Shown piece by piece: positions 8,919-17,472 of a stretch of DNA of 64,000 nucleotides (the first letter of the stretch is position 1; each line of letters opens with the position of its first letter). Source of the stretch: Acidobacteriota bacterium. GTDB taxonomy: Bacteria; Acidobacteriota; Vicinamibacteria; Vicinamibacterales; CAVVIG01. Made by a program: the position numbers and the translations under genes. The stretch is from NCBI GenBank assembly GCA_016195265.1, contig JACPZW010000028.1, forward strand, positions 1 through 64,000. Direction: 5' to 3'. The notes beneath the pieces are model-generated. The model was not told where the DNA came from. It made no database searches and saw nothing but the letters and a program-made list of their open reading frames with translations.

Positions 8919-9036
8919 AATGCAAGAATGCGGAAATGCAAGAATGCAGGACGGCGCCGCTTGCATTCCGCACTCCGCACTCCGCACTCCGCATTCCGCA
9001 TTCCTGCATTTCTGCATTTCTGCATTTCTGCATTTA
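8919..9036. repeat. 7/8-bp-period tandem repeat between scoA and scoB
   Basis: AATGCAAG/AATGCGGA units (8 bp) are followed by GCATTCC/GCACTCC units (7 bp, six copies) and then GCATTTCT units (8 bp, about four). The scoA stop codon (TTA, 9034-9036) is inside the tract. No spacers are present, so it is not a CRISPR. Confidence 0.85.
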
Positions 9037-9726
9037 CTTCCTCGTGGTCCGTTTCTCGATGCGCTTTTCGTACTTCTCACCCTGAAATATGTACCGGACA
9101 AAGATTCCCGGCGTGTGGACGAGGTCCGGATCGATCTCGCCGGGCGCGACCAGGTGCTCGACTTCGGCGATCGTGACGTCGGCGGCGGTCGCCATGACCG
9201 GATTGAAATTGCGCGCCGTGCGCCGGTAGACCAGATTGCCGTCGCGATCGCCCTTCCACGCCTTCACGAACGCGAAATCGGCGCGAAGCGGCGCTTCGAG
9301 CACGTAGGCCTTGCCGTCGATCGTCCGCGTTTCCTTGCCTTCGGCGACGAGCGTGCCGTAGCCGGTGGGCGTGAAAAAGCCGCCGATTCCCGCGCCGGCG
9401 GCCCGGATCCGCTCGGCGAACGTCCCCTGGGGCACGAGCTCGACATCCAACTCTTTTGTAAGAAATTGTCGCTCGAATTCCTTGTTCTCCCCCACGTAGG
9501 TCGAGATCATCTTGCGCACCTGCCGCGCTTTGAGCAGAATCCCGATACCGAAGTCGTCGACGCCAGCGTTGTTGCTGATGACCGTCAGGCCTTTGGTGCC
9601 GCGCGCATGGAGCGCGGCAATGAGGCGTTCCGGGATCCCGCACAGGCCGAAGCCGCCCATCATGATGGTGGCGCCGTCTGGAATCCGCGCCACCGCCGCC
9701 TCCGCGTGCGCCAGCACTTTGTTCAC
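9034..9726 (-). CDS. scoA: 3-oxoacid CoA-transferase, subunit A
   Basis: The protein has 230 aa from GTG at 9726 (VNKVLAHAEAAVARIPDGAT), matching the family start KVL...IPDGATI. Motifs GGFGLCGIPERLI and ISNNAGVDDFGIG are diagnostic of the alpha subunit. It works as a heteromer with the B subunit encoded downstream. The start is only 34 bp from the divergent MoxR gene, so both promoters must share that short spacer. Confidence 0.88.
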   Translation of the reverse strand: MNKVLAHAEAAVARIPDGATIMMGGFGLCGIPERLIAALHARGTKGLTVISNNAGVDDFGIGILLKARQVRKMISTYVGENKEFERQFLTKELDVELVPQGTFAERIRAAGAGIGGFFTPTGYGTLVAEGKETRTIDGKAYVLEAPLRADFAFVKAWKGDRDGNLVYRRTARNFNPVMATAADVTIAEVEHLVAPGEIDPDLVHTPGIFVRYIFQGEKYEKRIEKRTTRK

Positions 9727-9760
9727 GGCCGGTATTCTATCAAGTAAGATGTGAGGCCCA

Positions 9761-10801
9761 TTGCATCCAGACCTCGAACACGCCATCGCCTTCCACGACG
9801 CGATCGTCGCTGAGGGCGGCAAAGCTCTCGTCGGGTACGACACTGCCAAGGCCCTCGCCAACGTCGTCCTGATGTCGGAGATCCCGACGTCGTACGACAA
9901 GAAGGAGAATCGGCAGGTCAACGCCGGCAACCTCCTGCTCCGCGGCGTCCCGGGCGTCGGCAAGACGTTCTTCGGCGTCATCCTGGCCGCGATCAGCAAC
10001 GCGAAGTTCGCGCGGATCCAGGGCCGCGCGGACCTGCAGCCGACCGAAGTCGTCGGCTTCCAGATGATCAACCCCGCGACCGGCGAGATGATGACGGAAT
10101 TCGGCCCGATGGTCGAAGCTGAAGTCATCCTCCTGGACGAGATCAACCGCATTCCGCTCAAATCGCAGAGCGCGTTCCTCGAAGGCCTGCAGGACCGCAC
10201 GGTGACCGTCGGCAAGAAGACCTACGAGCTGCCGTCGTTCAGCTTCGCGATCGCGACCATGAATCCGGTCGAGCTCGGCCAGGGGACGTTTCCCCTTTCT
10301 GAGGCCGCGACCGACCGCTTCGCGATCATGGTGAACATCGGCTACCTGCCGCCGGCGGAGGAAGCCAAACTCGTGCACTTCGACTTCAAGCGCGTGCGGC
10401 TCGACGCGCTGATGACGAAAGAGCGAATCATCCAGCTGCGCGGGGCCATCACGCAGGAAGTCTTTCTGCACGCGCGGCTCGGGATGTACATCCAGCGGCT
10501 GGTCGCGGCGACGCGGCCCTTCAATCCGGAAACCGACTGGAACGTCCGCTCGCCGTCGGACCTCGTCGAGCACGGCGTCGATCTCGGCGCTTCGCCGCGC
10601 GCGATCATCTGCTGGGGCCGCCTGGCGAAAGTGTGGGCGCTGCTCGTGCGCCGGCGCACCGAGGTGTATCCGGAGGACATCCAGGATCTGGCGCCCTACA
10701 TCCTCGGCCATCGCATCTGGCTCGGTCCGCACGCGGCGAGCCATGGGCTGACCACCGACAAAGTGATCGCCGACGTGATCGAACGCGTGGCGATTCCATA
10801 A
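9761..10801 (+). CDS. MoxR-family AAA+ ATPase
   Basis: The protein has 346 aa. The start is TTG at 9761: a stop (TGA, 9752) lies just upstream in frame, and GTGAGG at 9751-9756 is a good ribosome site at 4 bp. Walker A is GVPGVGKT (62-69), Walker B VILLDEINR (about 122-130), and the sensor ATMNPVELGQGTFPLSEAATDRF is typical. MoxR ATPases act as chaperones that partner VWA-domain proteins. The following DUF58 and two VWA genes fit that system. It is divergent from scoA. Confidence 0.9.
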   Translation: MHPDLEHAIAFHDAIVAEGGKALVGYDTAKALANVVLMSEIPTSYDKKENRQVNAGNLLLRGVPGVGKTFFGVILAAISNAKFARIQGRADLQPTEVVGFQMINPATGEMMTEFGPMVEAEVILLDEINRIPLKSQSAFLEGLQDRTVTVGKKTYELPSFSFAIATMNPVELGQGTFPLSEAATDRFAIMVNIGYLPPAEEAKLVHFDFKRVRLDALMTKERIIQLRGAITQEVFLHARLGMYIQRLVAATRPFNPETDWNVRSPSDLVEHGVDLGASPRAIICWGRLAKVWALLVRRRTEVYPEDIQDLAPYILGHRIWLGPHAASHGLTTDKVIADVIERVAIP

Positions 10802-10876
10802 ACTTGAAACTGAAAACAGAAAACTGAAAACCAGAATTAACCAGAATCTGAAATCTGAATTCTGAAATCTGAATTC
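10801..10876. repeat. 7-bp-period tandem repeat (AAAACTG / CTGAAAT type)
   Basis: GAAACTG-AAAACAG-AAAACTG-AAAACCA is followed by CTGAAAT-CTGAATT twice. It is the whole spacer between the MoxR stop codon and the DUF58 start. Confidence 0.8.
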
Positions 10877-10878
10877 AC

Positions 10879-11802
10879 ATGCGCACTCGTGAAACCGACG
10901 TCGAGCCGTTCGTCAACCTCTCGGAGCTGACCGAGATCGAGCTGCTGATCCTGCGGCGGATGCGCGAGTTCACGATCGGCGAGCACCGCAGTCTCTTCCA
11001 CGGCACGGGCTTCGACTACGTCGGCCTGCGGGACTGGCAGCCGGGCGATCGCACGTCCCAGATCGACTGGCCGCAGTCCACGCTGACGAACTTCAGCCCG
11101 ATGATCGTCCGCGATTTCGAGCAGCGCAGCACGGCGACGGTCGTCGCGGTCGCCGACGCGTCGCTGTCCACCCGGTGCGGGATCGACGGCATCCCGATCG
11201 CCGCGGCGATTGCGCGCGCCATCGGGACCATTGGCATGTCCGCGGTGTTCTTCCAGGACATGTTCGGCCTGATCACGTTCGAGTCGCGCTTCGACGAGCT
11301 GTCCGCCGTGCGGCCGCGCATCGGCAAGAACCAGGTCATCCACTGTTTGGACGCGTACCAGTTCCACACGGGGATGCAGCCGCTCAAACACGCCGACACG
11401 CTGAGCATGACGCTCGCCGGCTTCATGCGGAAGACGACGATGGTCCCGGTGATTTCCGACTTCCTGTTCGACGAAGCCGCGACGGTGATGAAGGAGCTCG
11501 GCCACGTCAACACGTCGCACGACGTCTTCATCGTCCTGATCGACGCCGCGTTCGCGTTCGATCTGCCGCCGATCTCCGCGGGATGGATCGAGGGCTTCGA
11601 CGTCGAAACCGGCAAGTCGCGCGTGATGTCGCGCCAGGCGCTGCGCCAGCTCTCGGCGCGGACGCGCAGCTGGCAGGACGAAGTGGCCCTGATGGCCAAG
11701 CACCACGGCATGGACGTCCTCCGCATCGGCGTGGACGAACAGCAGACCGCGATCGCGCTCAGCGAGTTCATCGCCGAGCGGAGACTGAGAAAGGCCGCCT
11801 GA
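10879..11802 (+). CDS. DUF58-domain protein
   Basis: The protein has 307 aa. The DUF58 signature is FHGTGFDYVGLRDWQPGDRT followed by IDWPQS, after which comes a VWA-like fold (VVAVADASLSTRCG). This version is shorter than many DUF58 proteins and has no N-terminal membrane helices, so it is likely cytoplasmic. DUF58 genes almost always follow moxR, as here, and the product is thought to be a client or partner of the ATPase. The start ATG at 10879 directly follows the repeat; no strong ribosome site is seen. Confidence 0.85.
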   Translation: MRTRETDVEPFVNLSELTEIELLILRRMREFTIGEHRSLFHGTGFDYVGLRDWQPGDRTSQIDWPQSTLTNFSPMIVRDFEQRSTATVVAVADASLSTRCGIDGIPIAAAIARAIGTIGMSAVFFQDMFGLITFESRFDELSAVRPRIGKNQVIHCLDAYQFHTGMQPLKHADTLSMTLAGFMRKTTMVPVISDFLFDEAATVMKELGHVNTSHDVFIVLIDAAFAFDLPPISAGWIEGFDVETGKSRVMSRQALRQLSARTRSWQDEVALMAKHHGMDVLRIGVDEQQTAIALSEFIAERRLRKAA

Positions 11803-11818
11803 CGCGACCGACGTGGGA

Positions 11819-11864
11819 GCGGAGCCTGCTCCGCCCGCCCGCGGGGCCGATCACGGTCGGCCCC
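11819..11864. repeat. Two dispersed hairpins (GCGGAGC and GGGGCCGA types)
   Basis: GCGGAGC-CT-GCTCCGC (11819-11834) and GGGGCCGA-loop-TCGGCCCC (11843-11864) lie just before GAGGA and the ATG at 11878. The same two stem types occur inside coding DNA near 21085 and 37531. Confidence 0.8.
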
Positions 11865-11877
11865 TTACGAGGAACCA

Positions 11878-13077
11878 ATGCAGACGAAGAGACTCATCAT
11901 CACGCTCGCGCTTCTCGCGGCCTGTGTGTCGCCCGCCGCGGCGCAGACGGCACAAACCGACCCGCTCCAGTGCTGGTGGCGCACGAGCACCGGCGCCATC
12001 CGCGTCGGCGAAATCTTCACGACCGTTCTCACGTGTGCGGTCCTCGAGACCGACGCGGCGACGGTCGTCGTGGATCAGTCGAAGCTCGAGCCGTCGGTCA
12101 TGCAGTTCGCGCCGTTCGAAGTGCTGGGCGGCACGTACGGCGCCGATCTCCGCACCGGCGCGCGCCGCTTCTTCCAGTACCAGTACCGGATGCGGCTCAT
12201 CGCCGAGAACCAGTTCGGCAAGGACGTCGCGCTGCCGGAGACGAAGATCAGCTACCGTGTCCAGAGCCACGTCGGCGACAAGACGTCGATCGAGGGCCGC
12301 GATCAGTCGTACATCATGCCGGCGCAATCGGTCCGCGTCCAGTCGCTCGTGCCCGCCGACGCCACCGACATCCGCGACGCCTCGGCGGAAACCTTCGCCG
12401 ACATCGATCAGCGCGCGTTCCGGTCGAACCTGTTCTTGGTTGTCGGGGGCGTGCTCTTCGCGCTCGCCGGGCTCCTCGCGCTCCTCGCGCTCGTGCGCGT
12501 CGCCTCGAAGTTCCGCAGGCCGGTCGAAGTCCAGGATCAATTGATCGGCGACGCGACGATCCTGCGCGGCGTCGGCCGCGAGTTCGCCGCCGTCCGCCGC
12601 GAGCGCGAGGGCGGCGGGTGGACGCCCGAGCTTGTTACGCGGGCGCTGGCGGCGCTGCGCGTGGCGGCAACCTACGCCGGCGGCGGCCACGTCGGCCACA
12701 TGCCCGCGGGCGCCGAAGGCATCGCCGAGGACGGCCGGCTGATCCTGAAGACCGGATGGGTGGGCGGTAAGCGCATCGCCGTGTCGGGCGCGATGACGCA
12801 GGGCACGATCACGCGCGCCCTCGCGCGCGCGGCCGGCAACGGCGGCAACGGCGGCGTGCGCGCGCAGCGTCTCGAGGCCCTCGGCGACGCGCTGACGACC
12901 ATGACGGGCGTGCAGTACGGGCGCGACGCCAGGCTCGACGACTCCGCGCTCGACGCGGCGCTGTCGAGCGGCCAGGCCGTCCTCGGGCGGCTCAAGTTCG
13001 AACAGACGTGGATCATGAAGCGGCTCGCGGCGCGGCGGCTGGCGAGCCAGGGTGACACCCGCGCGTGGTCCCGCTAA
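11878..13077 (+). CDS. Single-pass membrane protein of the Bat-like operon
   Basis: The protein has 399 aa. A signal peptide (LIITLALLAACVSPAAAQ) is followed by an exported beta-rich domain, one transmembrane helix (about residues 186-206, LFLVVGGVLFALAGLLALLALV) and a roughly 190-aa cytoplasmic helical domain. This topology resembles BatD-type proteins, but I see no clear BatD domain. Its position between DUF58 and VWA genes implies a role in the same membrane complex. GAGGA precedes the ATG. Its stop overlaps the next gene by 13 bp. Confidence 0.6.
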   Translation: MQTKRLIITLALLAACVSPAAAQTAQTDPLQCWWRTSTGAIRVGEIFTTVLTCAVLETDAATVVVDQSKLEPSVMQFAPFEVLGGTYGADLRTGARRFFQYQYRMRLIAENQFGKDVALPETKISYRVQSHVGDKTSIEGRDQSYIMPAQSVRVQSLVPADATDIRDASAETFADIDQRAFRSNLFLVVGGVLFALAGLLALLALVRVASKFRRPVEVQDQLIGDATILRGVGREFAAVRREREGGGWTPELVTRALAALRVAATYAGGGHVGHMPAGAEGIAEDGRLILKTGWVGGKRIAVSGAMTQGTITRALARAAGNGGNGGVRAQRLEALGDALTTMTGVQYGRDARLDDSALDAALSSGQAVLGRLKFEQTWIMKRLAARRLASQGDTRAWSR

Positions 13078-14168
13078 CCCGCGTTCCGGCGCTCCTCCGC
13101 GACGCGTTCGCCGACTGGCGGAACCTCCGCGCCGCGGATCTGCTGTTCACGCACCGCGACTTTGCGATCCTCGCGGCCGTCGTCCTGATCGGCCTGTCGA
13201 TCACGATCGTGCTCGCGCGCGCGCTCGCGCGGCGCAAGGCCGGACGGACGCAGGTCGCCCTGCCGGCCGTGCTGAAGTCGAGCGGGCGGTCGTGGATTGG
13301 CCTCGTCCGCCACGGCGCGCTGCTCCTCTTCATCGCCGGGCTGCCGTTCTTCGTGATGGCGCTCGCGGATCCGTACTCGTCGCTCACGCGCGAGGACGTC
13401 GCGTTTCCAGGCCGCCGCATCGCGCTGATGATCGACGCCTCGTCGAGCATGATGGCGCGCTTCCCCGCCGCGCACCTGAACGCCAAGGCGCCGAACGAGG
13501 CGACGTTCTTCACGACCGTGGCCGCGGCGGAGACGTTCATCCGCCAGCGCATCAGCGGCAGATACCACGACCTGATCGGGCTCGTCGAATTCGGCGACGA
13601 AGCCTACGTCGTCACGCCGTTCACGACCGACTACGACAACATCCTGCTCAGCCTCTCGCTCGTCGGTGACTGGACCGAGTTCATGAAGTTCCCCGATCAG
13701 GGCACGACGATCGGGCTCGCGATCGAGCAGAGCGTCGATCTCTTCAAGGCGTTCGACTTCCTCGACGCGTCCGGCAACCTGATGCTGATCTTCAGCGACG
13801 GCCAGGACACGCAGGTGACGATCCACGGCAAGCACGTGTCGGAGATTCTCGCGGGCGCGGTCGCGACGAAGATTCCCGTCTACTTCGTCCGTATGAGCTA
13901 CAACAAGGCGCTCGGCGCCGTGCTGCCCGACGACATCTGGAAGCCCGCGATCGAAGCGACGGGCGGCAAATTCTATCCGGCAAGCGACGAGGCGACGATT
14001 CTCGCCGCGATCAAGGACATCGACTCGCGGACGACGGGCCGCGTGGAGTTGAAGCGCTACAGCAGCCAACAGCCGAAGTTCATGGGCTACGCCTTGATCG
14101 CCGCGAGCTTCTGGACCGTTGGATTGTTCTTGCAGTTGACCGTGCCGTACTTTCGCAAGTTTCCGTAG
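13065..14168 (+). CDS. Membrane VWA-domain protein (BatA-like)
   Basis: The protein has 367 aa from GTG at 13065, overlapping the previous gene by 13 bp. It has a helix near 30-47, another near 85-102, then a VWA domain with MIDAS motif DASSS in RIALMIDASSSMM. It ends with a membrane helix near the C-terminus (YALIAASFWTVGLFLQL). Bat proteins of this layout present the VWA domain in the periplasm and are linked to envelope stress or aerotolerance in other bacteria. Pairing with the VWA protein at 15046 suggests a hetero-complex. Confidence 0.8.
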   Translation: MVPLTRVPALLRDAFADWRNLRAADLLFTHRDFAILAAVVLIGLSITIVLARALARRKAGRTQVALPAVLKSSGRSWIGLVRHGALLLFIAGLPFFVMALADPYSSLTREDVAFPGRRIALMIDASSSMMARFPAAHLNAKAPNEATFFTTVAAAETFIRQRISGRYHDLIGLVEFGDEAYVVTPFTTDYDNILLSLSLVGDWTEFMKFPDQGTTIGLAIEQSVDLFKAFDFLDASGNLMLIFSDGQDTQVTIHGKHVSEILAGAVATKIPVYFVRMSYNKALGAVLPDDIWKPAIEATGGKFYPASDEATILAAIKDIDSRTTGRVELKRYSSQQPKFMGYALIAASFWTVGLFLQLTVPYFRKFP

Positions 14169-14210
14169 TTCAAGTTTCAACTTTTCTGTTTTCAGTTTTA
14201 ACTTTTTGGG
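14168..14210. repeat. 7-bp-period tandem repeat (TTTTNNN type)
   Basis: TTTCAAC-TTTTCTG-TTTTCAG-TTTTAAC-TTTTTGG sits between the first VWA gene and the next start. GGGAG at the tract end serves as the ribosome site. Confidence 0.8.
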
Positions 14211-14219
14211 AGCGCTCTT

Positions 14220-14945
14220 ATGAAATCCATCGCAGGTCCACTGGTCATCGCCGTCGTGCTCGCGCTCGCGGGCGCGGCGTCCTGGACGCTGGGACAGACC
14301 GAACAGCGGCTGGCCGACGTGCACAGGCAGCTCGCGACGCTGCAGTTCGTCGCGGCCGGCGCTGGAAGCACCGAGGTCGAGCAGGCGCTCGGCTTCGAAC
14401 AGCGGCTGCCGGTCATCGGCCAGGAGGCGTCGAGCGACGTGCGCGACGTGCGCGCGACATCCGCGTACTGGCGATCGGACTACCCGTCGATCGCCCCGCA
14501 GAAGGACGCCGGCGGCGGCGTGACGGACACGAACCCGACCGTCGTGTTCCTCGCGGCCAACGCGGCGTTCCGCGCGAGCCAGTCGAGCGATCGGCTCGAT
14601 TCGCTGCGCAAGCTGGACACCGCGGTGAAGAACTACGCCGACGTTTTGAAAGGCAGTCCGGGCCATCTCGATGCGGCCTACAACTTCGAGTACGCCGTCC
14701 GCCTGCGCGAGACGCTGGCGCATCCGAAGCCTGGGGCGAAGATGGCGGCGGTGGCGCCGAAACCGGCCGCCGTCGATGAATCGGGCGCGGATCTGCCGGC
14801 CGGGCCGACGCTGCACGGCCGCCCCGGCGGGCCGCCGCCCGCGGCGAACATGAATCAGTTCAAGATCGTGATCCCGAAGCGCGGCGAGGAACGCAAGGAC
14901 GCGCCGGATGCCGGTAAAGGTGGAGCAAAGATCCGCAAAGGATGA
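14220..14945 (+). CDS. Exported helical protein of the Bat-like operon
   Basis: The protein has 241 aa. A signal peptide or anchor (PLVIAVVLALAGAASWTLG) is followed by a helical region with a TPR-like stretch (SSDRLDSLRKLDTAVKNYADVLKGSPGHLDAAYNFEYAVRLRE is the densest part). The C-terminal tail is rich in Pro, Gly and Lys. TPR proteins (BatC/BatE) are standard members of Bat operons, which fits its place between two VWA genes. The TPR call rests on one repeat-like segment only. Confidence 0.55.
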   Translation: MKSIAGPLVIAVVLALAGAASWTLGQTEQRLADVHRQLATLQFVAAGAGSTEVEQALGFEQRLPVIGQEASSDVRDVRATSAYWRSDYPSIAPQKDAGGGVTDTNPTVVFLAANAAFRASQSSDRLDSLRKLDTAVKNYADVLKGSPGHLDAAYNFEYAVRLRETLAHPKPGAKMAAVAPKPAAVDESGADLPAGPTLHGRPGGPPPAANMNQFKIVIPKRGEERKDAPDAGKGGAKIRKG

Positions 14946-15040
14946 AATTAAGAATTACGAATTCAGAATGAAGAATGAAAGAAGAAGACTGCAACGCCTC
15001 ACATTCTTAATTCCTAATTCTTGATTCCTAATTGCAGACT
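14942..15040. repeat. 7-bp-period tandem repeat (AGAATNN / ATTCNNA type)
   Basis: The left part carries AGAATTA/AGAATGA-like units and the right part ATTCTTA-ATTCCTA-ATTCTTG-ATTCCTA. The two halves are roughly inverted relative to each other. It forms the full 100-bp spacer in the Bat-like operon. Confidence 0.75.
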
Positions 15041-15045
15041 TAGTC

Positions 15046-16152
15046 ATGCTCAAAGGGATCGATCTTCACTCCCTCCGCTTCGCCTCGCCCGAGTACCTCT
15101 GGCTGCTCATCGCGCCGGCGGTGCTGCTCGGCGCGTGGGGCTGGCAGCTCGCGCGGCGGCGGCGCGACGCGCGGCAGTTCCGGCAGCACCGCCGCCTGCC
15201 CGTGCGCGAGCGTTTCCCGATCTTCGGCGGCCTCGCGTTCTGGTTCTGCCTGCTGCTCGCGAGTGCGTCCACGATCATCGCGCTCTCGCGGCCGACCGCG
15301 GCCGTGGCGCTCGTGCGGACCGCCGGCGTGGACCTGATCGTGCTGCAGGACGGATCAGCGTCGATGCGGACGCCGGACGTCACGGGCAACCGCTGGCAGC
15401 GCTCGATGCGCTTCCTGCGCGTCCTCGGCGAATCGCTCGCGTGGAAGGACGACCGGATGGCGATGGCGCTCTTCGCGCACATCGCCGCGCCGCAGATCCG
15501 GCTGACCAAGGATCCGAACACCTTCTTCTTCTTCCTCGATCACCTGAACAACGAGTCGCCGTTCCGGCTCGAGGACGACACGACGTGGGACACCAACATC
15601 GAGCTCGGTCTCGCGTGGGGCATGCGGCTCATCGAGCGCGATCAAGAGGTCTACGGCAAATCGCCGAACGCGAAGGCGTTCGTGCTGATTTCCGACGGCC
15701 AGTCGTGGAGCGGTGAAGTCGCGCGTGCGCTCAAGACCGCGCGCGAGCGCAACCTGCCGGTGTTCGTCGTCGGCGTCGGGACGACCGTCGGCGGGCTGAT
15801 TCCCGAGCCGCCGCCGGCGCGCGGCAGCACGGCGCCGCAGAACCCGCCGATCCGCTCGCAGCTGGACCGTCCGTCGCTCACGATGATCTCCGACGCGGGC
15901 GGCGGCGAGTATATGGAGCTGGATCGCGAAGGCGACCGCGAGATTGCGAACCGCATCATCGACGCGGCGCGCAAGCGCGCCGGATCGCGCGGGCTCGAAG
16001 TCGCGAGCGAGGAGCTCTACTGGCGGTTCCTCGCGCTGGCGGTCGTGCTCGTCGGCGTCGGCCTGCTCTTCCTGCAGGAGCGCGTCGAACTCTGGCTGCA
16101 GGCCGTCGGCGCCAGCATCGCGCTCGCGCTTGTGTGGACCCTTACCCGTTAG
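15046..16152 (+). CDS. Membrane VWA-domain protein (BatB-like)
   Basis: The protein has 368 aa. It opens with the Bat-type N-terminus FASPEYLWLLIAPAVL, has a second helix near 65-85, a VWA domain with MIDAS DGSAS (VDLIVLQDGSASM) and a C-terminal helix (FLALAVVLVGVGLLFL). It would sit in the inner membrane with the VWA domain outside the cytoplasm. It is the last gene of the MoxR operon. Compared with the VWA protein at 13065 it carries the more canonical Bat N-terminus. Confidence 0.82.
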   Translation: MLKGIDLHSLRFASPEYLWLLIAPAVLLGAWGWQLARRRRDARQFRQHRRLPVRERFPIFGGLAFWFCLLLASASTIIALSRPTAAVALVRTAGVDLIVLQDGSASMRTPDVTGNRWQRSMRFLRVLGESLAWKDDRMAMALFAHIAAPQIRLTKDPNTFFFFLDHLNNESPFRLEDDTTWDTNIELGLAWGMRLIERDQEVYGKSPNAKAFVLISDGQSWSGEVARALKTARERNLPVFVVGVGTTVGGLIPEPPPARGSTAPQNPPIRSQLDRPSLTMISDAGGGEYMELDREGDREIANRIIDAARKRAGSRGLEVASEELYWRFLALAVVLVGVGLLFLQERVELWLQAVGASIALALVWTLTR

Positions 16153-16198
16153 ATCCTTTTAAGTTTTCTCTTTTCACTTTTAAGTTTCCTCTTCCCAC
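16148..16198. repeat. 7-bp-period tandem repeat (TTTTNNN type)
   Basis: TTTTAAG-TTTTCTC-TTTTCAC-TTTTAAG-TTTCCTC separates the convergent BatB-like and ROK kinase genes and covers both stop codons. Confidence 0.8.
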
Positions 16199-17148
16199 AA
16201 CCACGCCGCTCCTCTGACGCCGCTCGCGTCGCCGTGTTTCGCGCGCACGAGCCTCGTGACCACGCGATCCGAAAACACGTATGGCGGCCAACGCTTCGGG
16301 ACGTTCTCGTACAGCCGATCGATGTTGGACAGCCCGCCGCCCAGGACGATGACGGCGGGATCGAGCACGTTGATGATCGACCCCAGCGCCCGCGCCATCC
16401 GATCCTCGTATCGCGCGAGACACGCGACGGCGAGCGGCTCCCCGCGTTTCGCGCGATCGGCGATGTCGTCGGCCTCGTAGCGCGGGCCTTTCCCGCCTCC
16501 GCTAACGCTACGGCGAGGCTCGCCGGAGCGCCGGAGGCGCGAAGGCGGCAGGCCCGCGTGTTCGGCGTAGTCACGCGCCATCCCCGGGCCTGAGAGAAAC
16601 GTCTCGATGCAGCCGCTGCGGCCGCAATAGCACGCCGGGCCTGGCCGCTCGTCGTCGCGTGGCGCGGGCAGCGGATTGTGCCCCCACTCACCGGCGATCG
16701 CGTTCGCGCCGGTCACCACGCGACCGTCGATCACCACGCCGCCGCCCGTGCCCGTGCCGACGATCACGCCGAAGACGACCGAGGCGCCCGCCGCCGCGCC
16801 GTCCGTCGCTTCCGAGAGCGCGAAGCAGTTGGCGTCGTTCGCGAAGCGCACGGGCCGCTCGATCCGCCGGGGCAGATCGGCGGCGAGCGGCTGTCCAATC
16901 AACCACGTGGAGTTCGAATTCTTCACCAGACCGGTCGCCGGCGAAATCGTGCCGGGGATGCCGACGCCGACGCTCCCCTTCGTCCCGATCACGCGCTCGA
17001 TTTCGGTCACGAGCTGCACGATGGCGTCGAGCGTTCGACTGTAGTCGCCTCGCGGCGCCGGTATTCGTTTCCGCGCCACTTCATACCCGCCATCGTCGAT
17101 GGCGATGCCTTCGATCTTCGATCCGCCGAGGTCGATGCCGATGCGCAT
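16180..17148 (-). CDS. ROK-family sugar kinase (glucokinase-like) with an in-frame palindrome insertion
   Basis: The protein has 322 aa. ATP motif GIDLGGSKIEGIAID, catalytic region NDANCFALSEA, and the ROK zinc signature CYCGRSGCIETFLSGPG are intact. It would phosphorylate glucose or a related sugar in the cytoplasm. After the zinc motif, residues about 198-222 are an Arg/Ser/Gly-rich stretch unlike ROK proteins. Their DNA (16482-16557) is a nested palindrome. The family normally continues straight from ARDYAEHAG to the helix DIADRAKRGEPLA. The insert lies in a surface loop and may be tolerated. Confidence 0.85.
   Translation of the reverse strand: MRIGIDLGGSKIEGIAIDDGGYEVARKRIPAPRGDYSRTLDAIVQLVTEIERVIGTKGSVGVGIPGTISPATGLVKNSNSTWLIGQPLAADLPRRIERPVRFANDANCFALSEATDGAAAGASVVFGVIVGTGTGGGVVIDGRVVTGANAIAGEWGHNPLPAPRDDERPGPACYCGRSGCIETFLSGPGMARDYAEHAGLPPSRLRRSGEPRRSVSGGGKGPRYEADDIADRAKRGEPLAVACLARYEDRMARALGSIINVLDPAVIVLGGGLSNIDRLYENVPKRWPPYVFSDRVVTRLVRAKHGDASGVRGAAWLWEEET
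16482..16557. repeat. Nested palindromic element inside the ROK gene
   Basis: The outer arms GCGGGCCT/AGGCCCGC (16482-16489, 16550-16557) enclose inner arms GCCTCCG/CGGAGGC (16495-16501, 16532-16538) and a core CGGCGAG-G-CTCGCCG. At about 76 bp it fits in frame (near 25 codons). It looks like a mobile palindromic repeat that landed in coding DNA. Confidence 0.7.
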
Positions 17149-17162
17149 GAGGGATGGTAACC

Positions 17163-17218
17163 GGTCGGGTTCAGGGTTCCGAGTTCTTGGTTCAGGGTTC
17201 TTGGTTCAGGTTCGCCAC
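17163..17218. repeat. 7-bp-period tandem repeat (GGTTCAG type)
   Basis: GGTTCAG-GGTTCCG-AGTTCTT-GGTTCAG-GGTTCTT-GGTTCAG. It lies between the divergent ROK kinase and the small gene pair. Confidence 0.8.
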
Positions 17219-17262
17219 TAAGCGCGTGCTAGGATTCGGCCCGACACCGAAGCGTCCTCCTC

Positions 17263-17472
17263 ATGGCTGACAGTTTTGATGTGTCGATGGCGACTGGCGA
17301 AACGCGTCTGCTGTTCGATCACCTTGCCGCCGAGGCGCACTTCGGAGCCAGCGTCTTCTGGCTCCGGCGGCTGGCTGCGTTGGACGGTGAACAGGCGGCG
17401 GTAGAATACTGGCAGGTCAAGCGGGGCGGACAACGCCGGGGCATCGTCGAGATCGACATGGAGGCGTCATGA
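17263..17472 (+). CDS. Small protein, first of an overlapping pair
   Basis: The protein has 69 aa. I do not recognise it. It has a hydrophobic middle (HFGASVFWLRRLAAL) and a charged end. Its stop overlaps the start of the next small gene by 4 bp (ATGA), as in toxin-antitoxin pairs. A possible ribosome site (CCTCCTC upstream is antisense-like) is not convincing. It could be a real cytoplasmic partner protein or a chance frame; the overlap argues for real. Confidence 0.45.
   Translation: MADSFDVSMATGETRLLFDHLAAEAHFGASVFWLRRLAALDGEQAAVEYWQVKRGGQRRGIVEIDMEAS

Noticed and set aside
8919-9036. Possible CRISPR array
   Set aside because: Units of 7-8 bp follow each other directly with no spacers and no cas genes nearby.
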